A stretch of DNA of 64,000 nt from an uncultured Clostridia bacterium (lineage in GTDB: Bacteria; Bacillota; Clostridia; TANB77; CAG-508). Shown piece by piece: positions 9,814 through 19,062 of this stretch. A program made the translations under genes and the position numbers. The notes under the pieces were generated by a model. The model saw only the letters and a list, made by a program, of their open reading frames with translations. It was not told where the DNA came from and did no database searches. The stretch is taken from NCBI GenBank assembly GCA_934169725.1, contig CAKPOF010000005.1, positions 1 through 64,000 of the forward strand, given 5' to 3'. Positions within the stretch are counted from its first letter, which is position 1. Every line of letters begins with the position of its first letter.

Positions 9814-10266
9814 TTAATTTTCCTTATTAATATCTTTTATTAATTCTAATTGTGAAATTAATAATGATTCCATTTTTGCTTTATATATATCAAATTGTTT
9901 TTTTACATCATCTAATTCTTTTGTTTTTAATACAATTTCATTTTCTAAATCTTCTGCTTGTTTTTTTGCTGTTCCCTTTGCTTCATTTACTATTTGATCA
10001 GCCTGTTGTTTTGCTACATTTTTTATATCTTCTGCAGTAGATTGAGCCATTACTAGTGTATTTTGTAAAGTTGTTTCTATTGTTTTATAATGTTCTAAAC
10101 TTTTATTTAATTCTTCTACTTTTGCTCTTAATTCTGTTATTTCTTTATAATTCTTACTATAATCTACTGTTAAATCATCTAGAAAATCATCTACTTCTTC
10201 TACATTATAGCCATTCATCATTTGTTTAGAGAACTTTTTATTTTCTATATCTAATGGTGTAATCAT
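9814..10266 (-). CDS. divIVA: DivIVA-domain protein
   Basis: Cell-pole and septum organiser of the DivIVA/GpsB family. The N-terminal membrane-binding domain is typical: MITPLDIENKKFSK followed by NGYNVEEVDDFLDDL (residues about 18-32). The rest (about 35-145) is a long coiled coil for oligomerisation. At 150 residues it is near normal length. It lies 40 nt after sepF behind a GGAGG site, the usual division-gene pairing in Firmicutes. Confidence 0.92.
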   Translation of the reverse strand: MITPLDIENKKFSKQMMNGYNVEEVDDFLDDLTVDYSKNYKEITELRAKVEELNKSLEHYKTIETTLQNTLVMAQSTAEDIKNVAKQQADQIVNEAKGTAKKQAEDLENEIVLKTKELDDVKKQFDIYKAKMESLLISQLELIKDINKEN

Positions 10267-10306
10267 ATTTCCTCCTTCACAAAACTATTACTTTTTATTT
10301 TAGTTA

Positions 10307-10789
10307 TTAGTTTAGTCCATTATTTTTTAGCCATGATACTGATAATTTACTCTTTATTTCTTCTCTAGCCATTTCATTTGTTATTTCATAGTTTGATGGT
10401 GCAACTAAAAAGATAGAGTTTGATACCTTTTGTATATATCCATCTAGAGCATACACTCCACCACTAATAAAATCTACTATTCTTCTAGCTACATCTTTAT
10501 TTACATATTCCAAATTAACAATAACTGATTTTCTTTCTTTCAAAAAACTACAAATTTCATCTGATTGTTCAAATGTTGTAGGTTGAGATATTACCATTTT
10601 TATTGCATTTGGATGTCCTTGTTGCATATTTATTACTTTATTATTTTTTCTATTAAATCCTTTTTTATCTTCATCTATTTGTTCATCTTCATTATCATAA
10701 TCATATATATCTTCATCTTCGTATTCGTCTGGTTCAGCTGAGTCCATTCCAAATAATCCCCAAACTTTGTCCATTAATGCTCCTGACAT
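10307..10789 (-). CDS. sepF: Cell division protein SepF
   Basis: FtsZ-binding protein that forms rings aligning and anchoring FtsZ filaments at the septum. It has a short N-terminal amphipathic membrane anchor (MDKVWGLFGM) and an acidic Asp/Glu-rich linker at residues about 17-45. The conserved core follows from about residue 60, with FEQSDEICSFLKERKSVIVN, GGVYALDGYIQKVSNSIFLV and APSNYE. Length 160 is normal. Start ATG follows AGGAGG at 6-nt spacing. It has its own consensus promoter in the gap before it. Confidence 0.95.
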   Translation of the reverse strand: MSGALMDKVWGLFGMDSAEPDEYEDEDIYDYDNEDEQIDEDKKGFNRKNNKVINMQQGHPNAIKMVISQPTTFEQSDEICSFLKERKSVIVNLEYVNKDVARRIVDFISGGVYALDGYIQKVSNSIFLVAPSNYEITNEMAREEIKSKLSVSWLKNNGLN

Positions 10790-10831
10790 AAAAAAACCTC
10801 CTAAATCTTTCCTTTGTATTCGCTTGTACTA

Positions 10832-10860
10832 AGTATCTACTTTTTTTGCTAACTTGTCAA
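10832..10860 (-). promoter_or_regulatory. Sigma-A promoter for sepF-divIVA
   Basis: Minus-strand TTGACA (10855-10860), 17-nt spacer, GATACT (10832-10837), about 40 nt upstream of the sepF start codon. It lies in the 124-nt gap between the HlyD-like gene and sepF, so sepF-divIVA can be transcribed independently of the mutL-miaA operon. Confidence 0.7.
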
Positions 10861-10913
10861 TAGTTTTTATAAATGTAATGCTATTTTAATATTATTGTAA
10901 TATTTTTGTAATA

Positions 10914-12194
10914 TTAGTTTCCTACTTTACTTAAATCTGGATTTAGCATTACTTCATCATATAAATTTATTTTTTTGTATGAAATAATATCATCATTGCT
11001 AAGTCCTAATTCTCTTAATTCATCTGTTGTATATGCTTCTACTATTGAATATTTTTCTCCTTCTTTTTTTACCTTTACTAAAATTTTACTTAAATATCCT
11101 GCTCTATTTCTTACTACATATGCTTTATCATCTTGTTTTATTATAGCTTGATTTGGTACTTTTAATCCCTTTTCACTCCACCATATTAAATCAAATGATA
11201 TTTTTCTATAATTAACTAATTCTTCTACACCTTTTTCAATTTTTAAAACAATTACCATATCACCATTATCTTCATTCCAAGTATATGTTATCTCTGCTGG
11301 TACTTCATCATTACTTGATAATCGCACTTTAATAGTATCTCCTACTTTTGCGTTTTTAGCCTGTTCAGAATTTGTTATTGTTGCAATATAACAATATGTA
11401 TTATCTATAATTTTTCCACATTCATCACTTGTTGAAATTATTTTTCCTGTTTTCACATCTAATTTGTCTAAATAATCTTTACTTAATTGTGAAAAACATT
11501 CATTTGTTGGCTTTAATACATCTTCCAGTCCATCTACTTTATATGAAACAACTCCACTTTTAGCAGATTTTACATATTCAGCTCCTGAATTCAATTCATT
11601 TTCATATTTTTTTCTTTCTTGAATTAATTGTTTTAAGTATGACCCCTGTGGACTTAATTCTCCAGCAATATTTGCTTTTTTTGTGATTAATTCATTTATT
11701 TCCTTTTTCTTTTCTTCTAATTTTGTTGTATCTGTCAATTCATTTATGCCTACCATCTTTTCTTCTATCTGTGTTTCCAAAGATTTTATATCACTTGTAA
11801 ATAAACCATTTTCATTTGCCATTGACTCTTGTATTTTTGAATCTAATTCTGATATTTTCTGTTTTAAATTTTCTTCATTTTTTGTGTAATATCTATATAC
11901 AGCTTCATTAACAGCTACTTTTTCCCCTTCTGATTTTATTTTTTCCATACCATTCTTATAATTTTCACCTTGTATAACAACTTCATCTCTTATAACATAT
12001 CCTATGTCAGTTTCTTCAGAATAAAGTGTTCCCTCATCTAATGTAAAAATATCTGTTGGCTGTTTTATTAACAAATATATAGTATAAAATAAATATATCA
12101 TCACTAAAAAAATAACAATATAGACTATTATTTTTTTATTATTTCTTTTTATCTTTTGTGTTTTTTCAAACTCTTCATTTATTTGTTGTTCCAA
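10914..12194 (-). CDS. HlyD-family membrane-fusion-like protein
   Basis: A 426-residue protein with one N-terminal membrane helix (about residues 20-42, KKIIVYIVIFLVMIYLFYTI). It has a long coiled-coil hairpin (about 105-190) flanked by lipoyl-like halves, ending in a beta-barrel-like region with VPNQAIIKQDDKAYVVRN. This is the architecture of HlyD/RND adaptor proteins, but no ABC or RND partner is adjacent. Related proteins often sit next to sepF in Clostridia, so an envelope or division role is possible (inference). The start is TTG at 12194, preceded by GGAGGG at 6-nt spacing. The gene overlaps the end of miaA by 16 nt. Confidence 0.8.
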   Translation of the reverse strand: MEQQINEEFEKTQKIKRNNKKIIVYIVIFLVMIYLFYTIYLLIKQPTDIFTLDEGTLYSEETDIGYVIRDEVVIQGENYKNGMEKIKSEGEKVAVNEAVYRYYTKNEENLKQKISELDSKIQESMANENGLFTSDIKSLETQIEEKMVGINELTDTTKLEEKKKEINELITKKANIAGELSPQGSYLKQLIQERKKYENELNSGAEYVKSAKSGVVSYKVDGLEDVLKPTNECFSQLSKDYLDKLDVKTGKIISTSDECGKIIDNTYCYIATITNSEQAKNAKVGDTIKVRLSSNDEVPAEITYTWNEDNGDMVIVLKIEKGVEELVNYRKISFDLIWWSEKGLKVPNQAIIKQDDKAYVVRNRAGYLSKILVKVKKEGEKYSIVEAYTTDELRELGLSNDDIISYKKINLYDEVMLNPDLSKVGN

Positions 12195-13111
12195 TTTATT
12201 CCCTCCAAAATAATTTTGATATTATTTTGTATATCATCTTCTGCATTTAGCCATACTGTTTGTTTATTTTTTCTAAACCATGTTAATTGTCTTTTAGCAT
12301 ATCTTCTTGTTTCCATTTTTATTTTTTCTATCATTTCATCTTTTGTTAAATTTCCATTTAGATATTCAACTACCTCTTTATATCCAAGACCTTGCATTGC
12401 TGTTGGAAATTTTTTATATTTATTTAAGATATTTTTTACCTCTTCTATTAGCCCTTGTTCAATCATAATATCAACTCTTTTATTTATTCTATCATACAAT
12501 TTCTCTCTATTCCAATTTAAAGCATATACTTTGTAATCATATTCAACTTCTCTTTTTCTTGATTCTTTCTCTTGTTCTGTTTTATTCTTACCTGTTGCAT
12601 GATATATTTCCAATATTCTTAATATTCTCTTTTTATCATTTGGGCTTATTTTTTCTATTGCTTTGGGATCAATCGATTTAGCTTTTTCATAAATCTTTTC
12701 CAATCCATTCTTTTCTACTTCATTTTCCAATTCTATTCTATATTTTTCATCAAATTTAATTTCTTGGTAATCAATCTCATATATTAAACTATCTAAATAT
12801 AGCCCTGTACCACCAACAATAATTGGTTTTTTTCCTTTTTTTATTATTTCTTTTATTGCTTTTTTAGCATCTCTTTTATATTCTGCTACACTGTATCTTT
12901 TTTCTGGTGACACATTTCCAATTAAATAATGTTTTATTCCTTGCATTTCTTCTATTGTTGGCTTAGCTGTTCCTATATCCATATCTTCATATATTTGCAT
13001 TGAATCACAAGATATAATTTCTCCATTTATTTTTTTTGCTAATTCTATTGATAATTTTGTTTTTCCTGACGCTGTTGGTCCACAAATAACTATTACTTTA
13101 TCTTTCTGCAT
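12179..13111 (-). CDS. miaA: tRNA dimethylallyltransferase MiaA
   Basis: Transfers a dimethylallyl group to N6 of A37 in tRNAs reading UNN codons. It has the P-loop GPTASGKTKLSIELA near the N-terminus, the conserved SCDSMQIYEDMDIGTAKP, VGGTGLYLDSLIY, and the downstream RRYAKRQLTWFRKN motif. The 310-residue product is normal. I start at 13111 (MQKDKVIV) because GAGGTG lies four bases upstream. The longer reading begins inside the preceding gene. It overlaps both neighbours, showing tight operon packing after mutL. Confidence 0.95.
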   Translation of the reverse strand: MQKDKVIVICGPTASGKTKLSIELAKKINGEIISCDSMQIYEDMDIGTAKPTIEEMQGIKHYLIGNVSPEKRYSVAEYKRDAKKAIKEIIKKGKKPIIVGGTGLYLDSLIYEIDYQEIKFDEKYRIELENEVEKNGLEKIYEKAKSIDPKAIEKISPNDKKRILRILEIYHATGKNKTEQEKESRKREVEYDYKVYALNWNREKLYDRINKRVDIMIEQGLIEEVKNILNKYKKFPTAMQGLGYKEVVEYLNGNLTKDEMIEKIKMETRRYAKRQLTWFRKNKQTVWLNAEDDIQNNIKIILEGINWNNK

Positions 13112-13565
13112 TTTGCACCTCATTATTATATCTATTAATTATACCTTCTTGTGTATTTTTCAAATATCCTTTTTCAACAAATATGCATAACAAAAATATG
13201 ATTACCAATATAATTATTCTTTTATTTGCTTTATTTCTTTCTATTTCTTCTTCAAATATTTTATCAACTATGTTTGCACTATATGGCAAAATAACTAATG
13301 TATTCAAACCTGTAAAAATCAATATCAATGTTTTAGATATAACATTTTTTACATCTTCATTTGGATATGGAATATCAAGATGAACCATATTAAATATAAA
13401 CATTGTATATACATACATAAAAAATATCCCTATTATAATAAATAATACTTTTCTTGGTTTTTCTATATTCCCTAAATTATGCCATATCCATATTATCCCT
13501 ATCATAAATATTAGTATTGCTGCAAAGTTAACAATTATCATTTTAATTCTCCTATTTTCTAGCAA
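13098..13565 (-). CDS. Small integral membrane protein, unknown
   Basis: A 155-residue hydrophobic protein with four predicted membrane segments (about residues 8-28, 38-60, 78-98 and 117-138). I do not recognise a family. Its start overlaps the end of mutL by 14 nt and its end overlaps the start of miaA, so the three are translationally coupled. A function in DNA repair or tRNA modification is not implied by that alone. Confidence 0.75.
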   Translation of the reverse strand: MLENRRIKMIIVNFAAILIFMIGIIWIWHNLGNIEKPRKVLFIIIGIFFMYVYTMFIFNMVHLDIPYPNEDVKNVISKTLILIFTGLNTLVILPYSANIVDKIFEEEIERNKANKRIIILVIIFLLCIFVEKGYLKNTQEGIINRYNNEVQNAER

Positions 13566-15897
13566 ATTTTCTTTCTATATCATATTTTGTCATTTTTATA
13601 ACTGTTGGTCTTCCATGTGGACAAGTAAATGGATTAGGTAATGCTAACAATTTATCCATTAAACTTTCTACTTCTTTTGTGTCAAGTGCCATGTTTGCTT
13701 TTACTGCCGCTTTACATGCAACTGTTGCTATGAATTTTTCTTCTTTTTCTTGTTTAGCTGTTCTTGCAACAGTATTTATTTCATCAAGAGTTTCTAAAAA
13801 TAATTCTTTGGTATTTAAGTCTATACATACTGTTGGTACACCTTCTAATTTTATTGTATTATCACCAAACTCTTCTAAAGTAAATCCTGCTTTTCTAAAC
13901 ATATCCATATTATCTTTTGCTATTCCCATTTCTTTATGTGTTAATGTTATAACATCTGGTAATAAAAGCATTTGTGAATCTTTTCCTTTTTCACTATAAT
14001 AATTTTGTTTTACTTTTTCATACATAATTCTTTCATGTGCAGCATGTTGATCCAATATATACATTTCTTGTCCAATTTCCAATATAATATATGTTTTAAA
14101 TATAATCCCTATAAATTTATATGCTGGTTTTTTATATTCCTCTATTCCTTCAAATACAGAAACATTATCTTTTAATAAATCTATTTTACTATTATCAGTG
14201 CTTTTTTCATTTTGAGTTGCTTCCTCTTCTGTAATTGGAGGTCTTCCAAATAATTTTGTGTACATTTCATTAAAATCATCTGATACTACTTGTGGATTAT
14301 CATTTAGTTGTTTAATTTTTTCTTTTATTTCTCTAAATTCTTTTTTTATATCTGAATCTTCTATTTGTTCAATTATTTCTTCTGTCTTATCTTCTTTGTT
14401 TTCATTTATATTTTCATCTTCTTTATTTGTTTTTTCTTCAACATTTTCAGTATTTTTATTTTCTTCTGTATTTTGTTTTATCTCATTATTTTCTTCAATA
14501 GTCTCTTTTAATTCATTATTGTTTTCATTTATATCTAAATCATATTTTTCACTATCTTCTTTTAAATTTTCATTTGATTTTATCTCAACACCTTTTTCTT
14601 GCAATTCATTTTCTAAATCTTTTTTCATCTTTTTTAGTTGTGATAAAATATCTGCAGTATCTATTGGATTTCCAATAATATTTTTTATATCTTTTTCTTT
14701 ATTTTGCTCTTCCACTACATTAGTTTTTATTTTACTTTCTTCATCTGTATATTCTTCTATTTGTTTTTCATTTTGTTTTCTATAAGAAAATAAACCATTC
14801 TCGTTTTTCTTTTCTTCTTTTAATCTTTTTAATCTCTCTTCAAATGATAATTCTGTACTTATTTCTTCTTTTTGTTTGTCTAACTTGTCCTCAGAATTTG
14901 CAACTAATTCTGTTTTTAATAATGTATCTTTCACTGCATGGTATATTGATTGGAATATCTTACTTTCTTCTGCAAACCTTACTTCTAATTTTGCAGGATG
15001 TACATTTACATCTACCTTTGCAGGATTCATTTCTATATTTAATATTACAAATCCAAATTTTCCTATTGGAATTAATCCTTTATATGCTTGTTCCGTAGCA
15101 GCTGTTAATGTTTTATCTTTTATATATCTTTTATTAACAAAAAATAATTGATTAGATCTATTTGAACGAGCTATTTCTGGTTTTCCAACAACACCTGTAA
15201 TATTTATATCTTCATATTGATATGTTACTTCTCTAATTCCATTTGCTATATCTTTTCCATAAATACTATATATAACATTTTTTATATTTCCACTACCATT
15301 TGTTTGAATAACTGTTTTTCCTGTATTTATTAATTTTATTGCTATATTAGGATTAACTAATGCAATTCTTGTTATAACATCTTCTACATATCCTGATTCT
15401 GTATAATCTTTTTTCAAAAATTTATATCTAACAGGTGTATTAAAAAACAAATTTCTAACAGTAATTGTTGTACCTGTTTTACATCCAGCTTCTTCTTTTT
15501 CTAAAACATTTCCAGCTTCTACAACAACTTTATATCCAATTTCTTGCTCCTTTGTTTTTGAAACCAATTCAACATTTGCAATTGCTGCAATACTTGCCAA
15601 TGCTTCTCCTCTAAATCCCATTGATGTTACTGTATCTAAATCATCTGCACTTCTTATTTTACTTGTTGCATGTCTTTCAAAAGCTATCTCCAAATCATCT
15701 TGTGCTATACCTTTTCCATTATCACTTACCTTTATGTATGAAATACCACCATTTTTTATTTCAACAGTAATATTTGTAGCTCCAGCATCTATTGAATTTT
15801 CTACCATTTCTTTTATTACTGATGCTGGTCTTTCTATAACTTCCCCAGCTGCTATCTTATTAATTGTTAAATCATCTAATAAAACTATATTTCCCAT
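13552..15897 (-). CDS. mutL: DNA mismatch repair protein MutL
   Basis: Mismatch-repair ATPase and endonuclease that links mismatch recognition to strand removal. The GHKL ATPase domain shows IAAGEVIERP, ENSIDAGA, DNGKGI and TMGFRGEALASI-type motifs in the first 110 residues. A very acidic low-complexity linker runs from about 335 to 590. The C-terminal domain has the endonuclease motif DQHAAHERIMYE, plus ACKAAVKAN and CPHGRP, so it should nick DNA like MutL of bacteria without MutH. At 781 residues it is long because of the linker. mutS, often adjacent, is not upstream here. Start ATG follows GAGGGAG. Confidence 0.95.
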   Translation of the reverse strand: MGNIVLLDDLTINKIAAGEVIERPASVIKEMVENSIDAGATNITVEIKNGGISYIKVSDNGKGIAQDDLEIAFERHATSKIRSADDLDTVTSMGFRGEALASIAAIANVELVSKTKEQEIGYKVVVEAGNVLEKEEAGCKTGTTITVRNLFFNTPVRYKFLKKDYTESGYVEDVITRIALVNPNIAIKLINTGKTVIQTNGSGNIKNVIYSIYGKDIANGIREVTYQYEDINITGVVGKPEIARSNRSNQLFFVNKRYIKDKTLTAATEQAYKGLIPIGKFGFVILNIEMNPAKVDVNVHPAKLEVRFAEESKIFQSIYHAVKDTLLKTELVANSEDKLDKQKEEISTELSFEERLKRLKEEKKNENGLFSYRKQNEKQIEEYTDEESKIKTNVVEEQNKEKDIKNIIGNPIDTADILSQLKKMKKDLENELQEKGVEIKSNENLKEDSEKYDLDINENNNELKETIEENNEIKQNTEENKNTENVEEKTNKEDENINENKEDKTEEIIEQIEDSDIKKEFREIKEKIKQLNDNPQVVSDDFNEMYTKLFGRPPITEEEATQNEKSTDNSKIDLLKDNVSVFEGIEEYKKPAYKFIGIIFKTYIILEIGQEMYILDQHAAHERIMYEKVKQNYYSEKGKDSQMLLLPDVITLTHKEMGIAKDNMDMFRKAGFTLEEFGDNTIKLEGVPTVCIDLNTKELFLETLDEINTVARTAKQEKEEKFIATVACKAAVKANMALDTKEVESLMDKLLALPNPFTCPHGRPTVIKMTKYDIERKFARK

Positions 15898-16065
15898 TCT
15901 TTCTCCCTCTTCTGTAATCTATAAACTTTGCTGTTATTATATCATTATCTATTATTTTTTGTAAAGGGTATTTTCTTTATGTTATCCTACTTAAAATTCA
16001 TGTAAAACTTATGATATTTTTGTCGTTTTTTGTCTTACGATTGTTGATATTTAAGCACTTATGAG

Positions 16066-16094
16066 TTGTAAAATTTATGTAAATGGTATATAAT
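16066..16094 (+). promoter_or_regulatory. Promoter of the 117-codon orphan gene
   Basis: TTGTAA (16066-16071), 17-nt spacer, TATAAT (16089-16094). The -10 box lies inside the left arm of a 15-bp perfect palindrome (16086-16120), so a protein bound there would cover the promoter. Confidence 0.6.
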
Positions 16095-16143
16095 TAATAG
16101 AGTAACTATTAATTATATACTATAAGTTAGAGTTTATCTAACT
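16086..16143 (+). promoter_or_regulatory. Palindromic operator or leader hairpins
   Basis: A perfect 15-bp inverted repeat (16086-16100 and 16106-16120, loop AGTAA) overlaps the -10 box. A second hairpin, AGTTAG / CTAACT (16125-16143), follows directly before the AAAAGGAG ribosome binding site at 16146. The first could be a DNA operator, the second an RNA leader hairpin. Confidence 0.5.
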
Positions 16144-16158
16144 AGAAAAGGAGTAAAT

Positions 16159-16512
16159 ATGACAAATATTGAATTACTATCAAAAACAATTTCTAGCCGC
16201 AAAGAAACATTAAAACCTCACCAGATCATGTTTTGCTTAAACATGAAGCCAATCATTTTAAATTTAGTAAATGACAAAAAATGTCAAAAAAATAAAATTG
16301 ATAGATTGGCTGAATTAGCTTCAAAACAATTAGAACATGATAAATATTTATGTTCTACTGGTGAATTATCAGAAAAAGAAGTTGAGGAAGATAAACGTAT
16401 TCATACGCAACTTGTAAGTATTTTAGATCAATTTGATCAAGAAATTCAAAGTTGTCAAGAACTCCGAGAAACTATTGATACGCTGATAAAACAGCAACCA
16501 GTAGTAGGTTAA
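16159..16512 (+). CDS. Orphan protein, unknown
   Basis: A 117-residue soluble, helical protein with no family I recognise. It has a strong site (AAAAGGAG), its own promoter and its own terminator, so it is a monocistronic unit lying between two minus-strand operons. It uses CGC, CGT and CGA arginine codons besides AGA, unlike the surrounding AGA-dominated genes. This may reflect recent acquisition. The middle (LAELASKQLEHDKYLCSTGE) and C-terminal half are probably a helical hairpin. Confidence 0.7.
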   Translation: MTNIELLSKTISSRKETLKPHQIMFCLNMKPIILNLVNDKKCQKNKIDRLAELASKQLEHDKYLCSTGELSEKEVEEDKRIHTQLVSILDQFDQEIQSCQELRETIDTLIKQQPVVG

Positions 16513-16527
16513 CTAATTTGTTAACCT

Positions 16528-16558
16528 GGAGGGTTTCCTTTGGGAAGCCCTCTTTTTT
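16528..16558 (+). terminator. Terminator between orphan gene and splB
   Basis: Stem GAGGGTTTCC / GGGAAGCCCTC with a short loop followed by TTTTTT. It terminates the plus-strand orphan gene and abuts the stop codon of the convergent splB-like gene. Confidence 0.9.
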
Positions 16559-17556
16559 CATACTATATATTCTATTTTGTTATTCTTAAAATATTTTAAC
16601 ATTTCTTCTAGGAAAAATTTTTTTCCATCTTCTCTTAATTCATTTTTATATATATATTTTCCTCTACCTCTTCCCTGCATCTTTTCCTTGTCTAATAAAT
16701 TTATTGCATTTGGAAAGGCTTCTTCATTTATTTTAGAATGTACAAAACTATATGTCATAAATATAATTTCAAAAAAAACTATTTCTTTTGATTTTTTAGA
16801 TAACTTATCATTTAATTCTATAATTAAATTTATATATAATTCTTTCCAATTTTCTACCATAATAACTGGTGCAATTAATATTCCAATCTTATATCCTGCT
16901 TCACTTAATTTATTTATTGCTTCAATTCTTTCATTTAATCTTGAAGTCCCAAATTCAACTTTATTAATAATTTCTTTAGGATTCACACTCATTCTAATTA
17001 TTATCTTCCCTTTATGGTCTAAGTTTAAAATATCATCAACCATAGAAAATTTTGTTGGCAATGTTAAATATCCCTTTTTACTCTCTTTAAAATTTTCAAT
17101 TGTCCAGACTAAATTATTAGTTATAGTATTTTCTAAAACTAAATCACTATTACTTCCTATTTCAAAAGTTAATTCTCTTTCTGATTCTTCACTTACTTTT
17201 AGTATCTTTTCTAACATTTTTTCTCTATTAACAAATAATCTTAAATATGCACATTTATTATAATTACACACTAAGTAACAATACATACATGCAGCAGTAC
17301 AACCCGATGACGTGTATGGAACTAAAAAATCAGAAGTTTTATAATTAGGTACAAATTTATGAGTTTTTCTTACACCTATTATTAAATTTTGTTTCATATT
17401 CATAAACTCTTTATTAGATTTTTTTCTCATTTCTTCTATATTATTATGGTTTTCTATCTCAAAATTAGCTACATCTTTATATTTTTCCATCAACTCCTTT
17501 CCTAAATTATAATTTAATATTTCTTTTTCAAAATAAATAGCTTTAGGTTTAAACAT
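16558..17556 (-). CDS. splB: Spore photoproduct lyase family radical SAM protein
   Basis: Radical SAM enzyme family repairing the 5-thyminyl-5,6-dihydrothymine spore photoproduct in germinating spores. The 4Fe-4S motif CTAACMYC (Cys86, 90, 93 in the 332-residue form) sits in the family block SSGCTAACMYCYLVCNYNKC. KVEFGTSRLNERI and NEEAFPNA follow downstream. Only five cysteines exist, all in this block. Where, as I recall, the B. subtilis enzyme has its hydrogen-donor cysteine (Cys141), this protein reads FEIGSNSD with serine. It may therefore use another donor or act differently. Start at 17556 (MFKPKAIYF) rather than the upstream TTG, which is too close to the AAAGGA site. Confidence 0.88.
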   Translation of the reverse strand: MFKPKAIYFEKEILNYNLGKELMEKYKDVANFEIENHNNIEEMRKKSNKEFMNMKQNLIIGVRKTHKFVPNYKTSDFLVPYTSSGCTAACMYCYLVCNYNKCAYLRLFVNREKMLEKILKVSEESERELTFEIGSNSDLVLENTITNNLVWTIENFKESKKGYLTLPTKFSMVDDILNLDHKGKIIIRMSVNPKEIINKVEFGTSRLNERIEAINKLSEAGYKIGILIAPVIMVENWKELYINLIIELNDKLSKKSKEIVFFEIIFMTYSFVHSKINEEAFPNAINLLDKEKMQGRGRGKYIYKNELREDGKKFFLEEMLKYFKNNKIEYIV

Positions 17557-17606
17557 ATAAATCAATTCCTTTCTTTATATATTTTTACCTAAAGCTTAAA
17601 TTTTAT

Positions 17607-18095
17607 TTATCTTTTTTCATAAATAACATATTCATATTTAAATTTATTTTCTGTATCTTCTGGTCCTTTTTCTCTTTTAATTTCTTTCCATTTTTCTTCA
17701 CTAATTCTTGGAAAAAATGCATCTCCATCAAAATCTTTATCTATTTCTGTTACATACATTTTTGTAACATATGGCATTAATAAATTATATATAATTGCAC
17801 CACCAATTACAAATGCTTCTTCATCACCTTCAATATACTCTTGTATTTGTAACATTGAATGTACCACTTCAACATTCTCATCTTTAACTTTAAAATCTGG
17901 ATTTTGACTAAAAACTATATGTTTTCTATTAGGTAATACTCTACCTAATGCCTCAAAAGTTTTTCTTCCCATAATTATTGTATGATTTTCCGTTAATTTT
18001 CTAAATCTTTTTAAATCATCTGATATATGCCATAATAATTTATTATCTTTTCCTATTGCATTATTTTTTGCTTTTGCTACTATAATACTTAACAT
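17607..18095 (-). CDS. folA: Dihydrofolate reductase
   Basis: Reduces dihydrofolate to tetrahydrofolate with NADPH, recycling the folate oxidised by thymidylate synthase encoded just upstream. Family landmarks are MLSIIVAKAKNNAIGKDNKLLWHIS at the N-terminus (given here as a span, residues 1-25), the NADPH motif IIMGRKTFEALGR, and FVIGGAIIYNLLMPYV. At 162 residues it is standard. AGGAAGG precedes the ATG. The 24-nt gap to thyA indicates one transcript. Confidence 0.96.
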   Translation of the reverse strand: MLSIIVAKAKNNAIGKDNKLLWHISDDLKRFRKLTENHTIIMGRKTFEALGRVLPNRKHIVFSQNPDFKVKDENVEVVHSMLQIQEYIEGDEEAFVIGGAIIYNLLMPYVTKMYVTEIDKDFDGDAFFPRISEEKWKEIKREKGPEDTENKFKYEYVIYEKR

Positions 18096-18119
18096 TTTAT
18101 TTTTACCTTCCTATCATCT

Positions 18120-18977
18120 TTATATTGCAACTGGTATTTTACCAATTTTTACTTCTTTATTATAATCATATCCTTCAACTTCGAAATCTTCTACTTTAAA
18201 TTCATAAAAATCTTTAGTTGGATTTTTAATAATTAATTTTGGACTAACATCTTTTGGTTCAGCCTCTATTAATTTTTTTACAAGTGGTATATGTCTATCA
18301 TATATATGACAATCTCCTATATTGTGAGTCAATGTTCCCACCTCTAAATTTGATACCTGTGCAAACATATATTGTAAAGCTGCATATTGCATAATATTCC
18401 ATCCATTTGCTGTTAACATATCTTGAGATCTTTGATTTAATATTAAATGCAATTTGTTTTCTTTTACAATCCATTGTGTTCCATAAGCACATGGCTCTAG
18501 TTCCATATCTTTTAATTCTTCATGATTAAATAAATTTGTCATTATTCTTCTACTTGACTTATCATTTTTTAGAAGATACAAAACATAATCTACTTGATCC
18601 ATTAATTTTGTTCCATCTTTTGTTTTAAATTCATATTTTTTTCCTAATTGGTATCCATATGCTTTTCCTATTGTCCCTTCTTTATTTGCCCATTGATCCC
18701 ATATGTGTGAATTCAATTCACTTACCTTGTTAGATTTCTTTTGCCAAATCCACAAAATTTCATCTATTGCATTTTTTATAGTTTTACTATTGTTTCTTAA
18801 TGTTATCATTGGAAATTCTTTTCCAACATCATATTTATTTTGTACACCAACAATAGATATGTAATTTGCCTCTTCTCCATCATCCCATCTTGTTCTTACA
18901 TTAGTTCTTTTTGATGAATATCCATTTTCGATTATTTCTTTACAAGTTTTTATGAATTGTTCATCTGCTTGTGTCAT
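18120..18977 (-). CDS. thyA: Thymidylate synthase ThyA-type
   Basis: Converts dUMP to dTMP using methylene-tetrahydrofolate. The catalytic cysteine is in EPCAYGTQW, and the substrate-binding pattern continues with LNQRSQDMLTANGWNIMQYA and THNIGDCHIYDRH. It has a variant cysteine loop (EPC rather than the common PPC), as in some divergent bacterial ThyA proteins. I start at 18977 (MTQADEQF) because AGGAGG lies 6 nt upstream, giving 285 residues. A 27-codon upstream extension has no such site. Paired with folA. Confidence 0.95.
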   Translation of the reverse strand: MTQADEQFIKTCKEIIENGYSSKRTNVRTRWDDGEEANYISIVGVQNKYDVGKEFPMITLRNNSKTIKNAIDEILWIWQKKSNKVSELNSHIWDQWANKEGTIGKAYGYQLGKKYEFKTKDGTKLMDQVDYVLYLLKNDKSSRRIMTNLFNHEELKDMELEPCAYGTQWIVKENKLHLILNQRSQDMLTANGWNIMQYAALQYMFAQVSNLEVGTLTHNIGDCHIYDRHIPLVKKLIEAEPKDVSPKLIIKNPTKDFYEFKVEDFEVEGYDYNKEVKIGKIPVAI

Positions 18978-19062
18978 ATGTATTCCTCCTAAGTTAATTT
19001 TATTGAAGTATATCACAACTATATTTATTTTTCTATACTTTATTGTAAATAAAATCATTTTT

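Noticed and set aside
14258..14785. Plus-strand Ser/Phe-rich open frame of 175 codons
   Set aside because: Shadow of the acidic low-complexity linker of mutL read in antisense.
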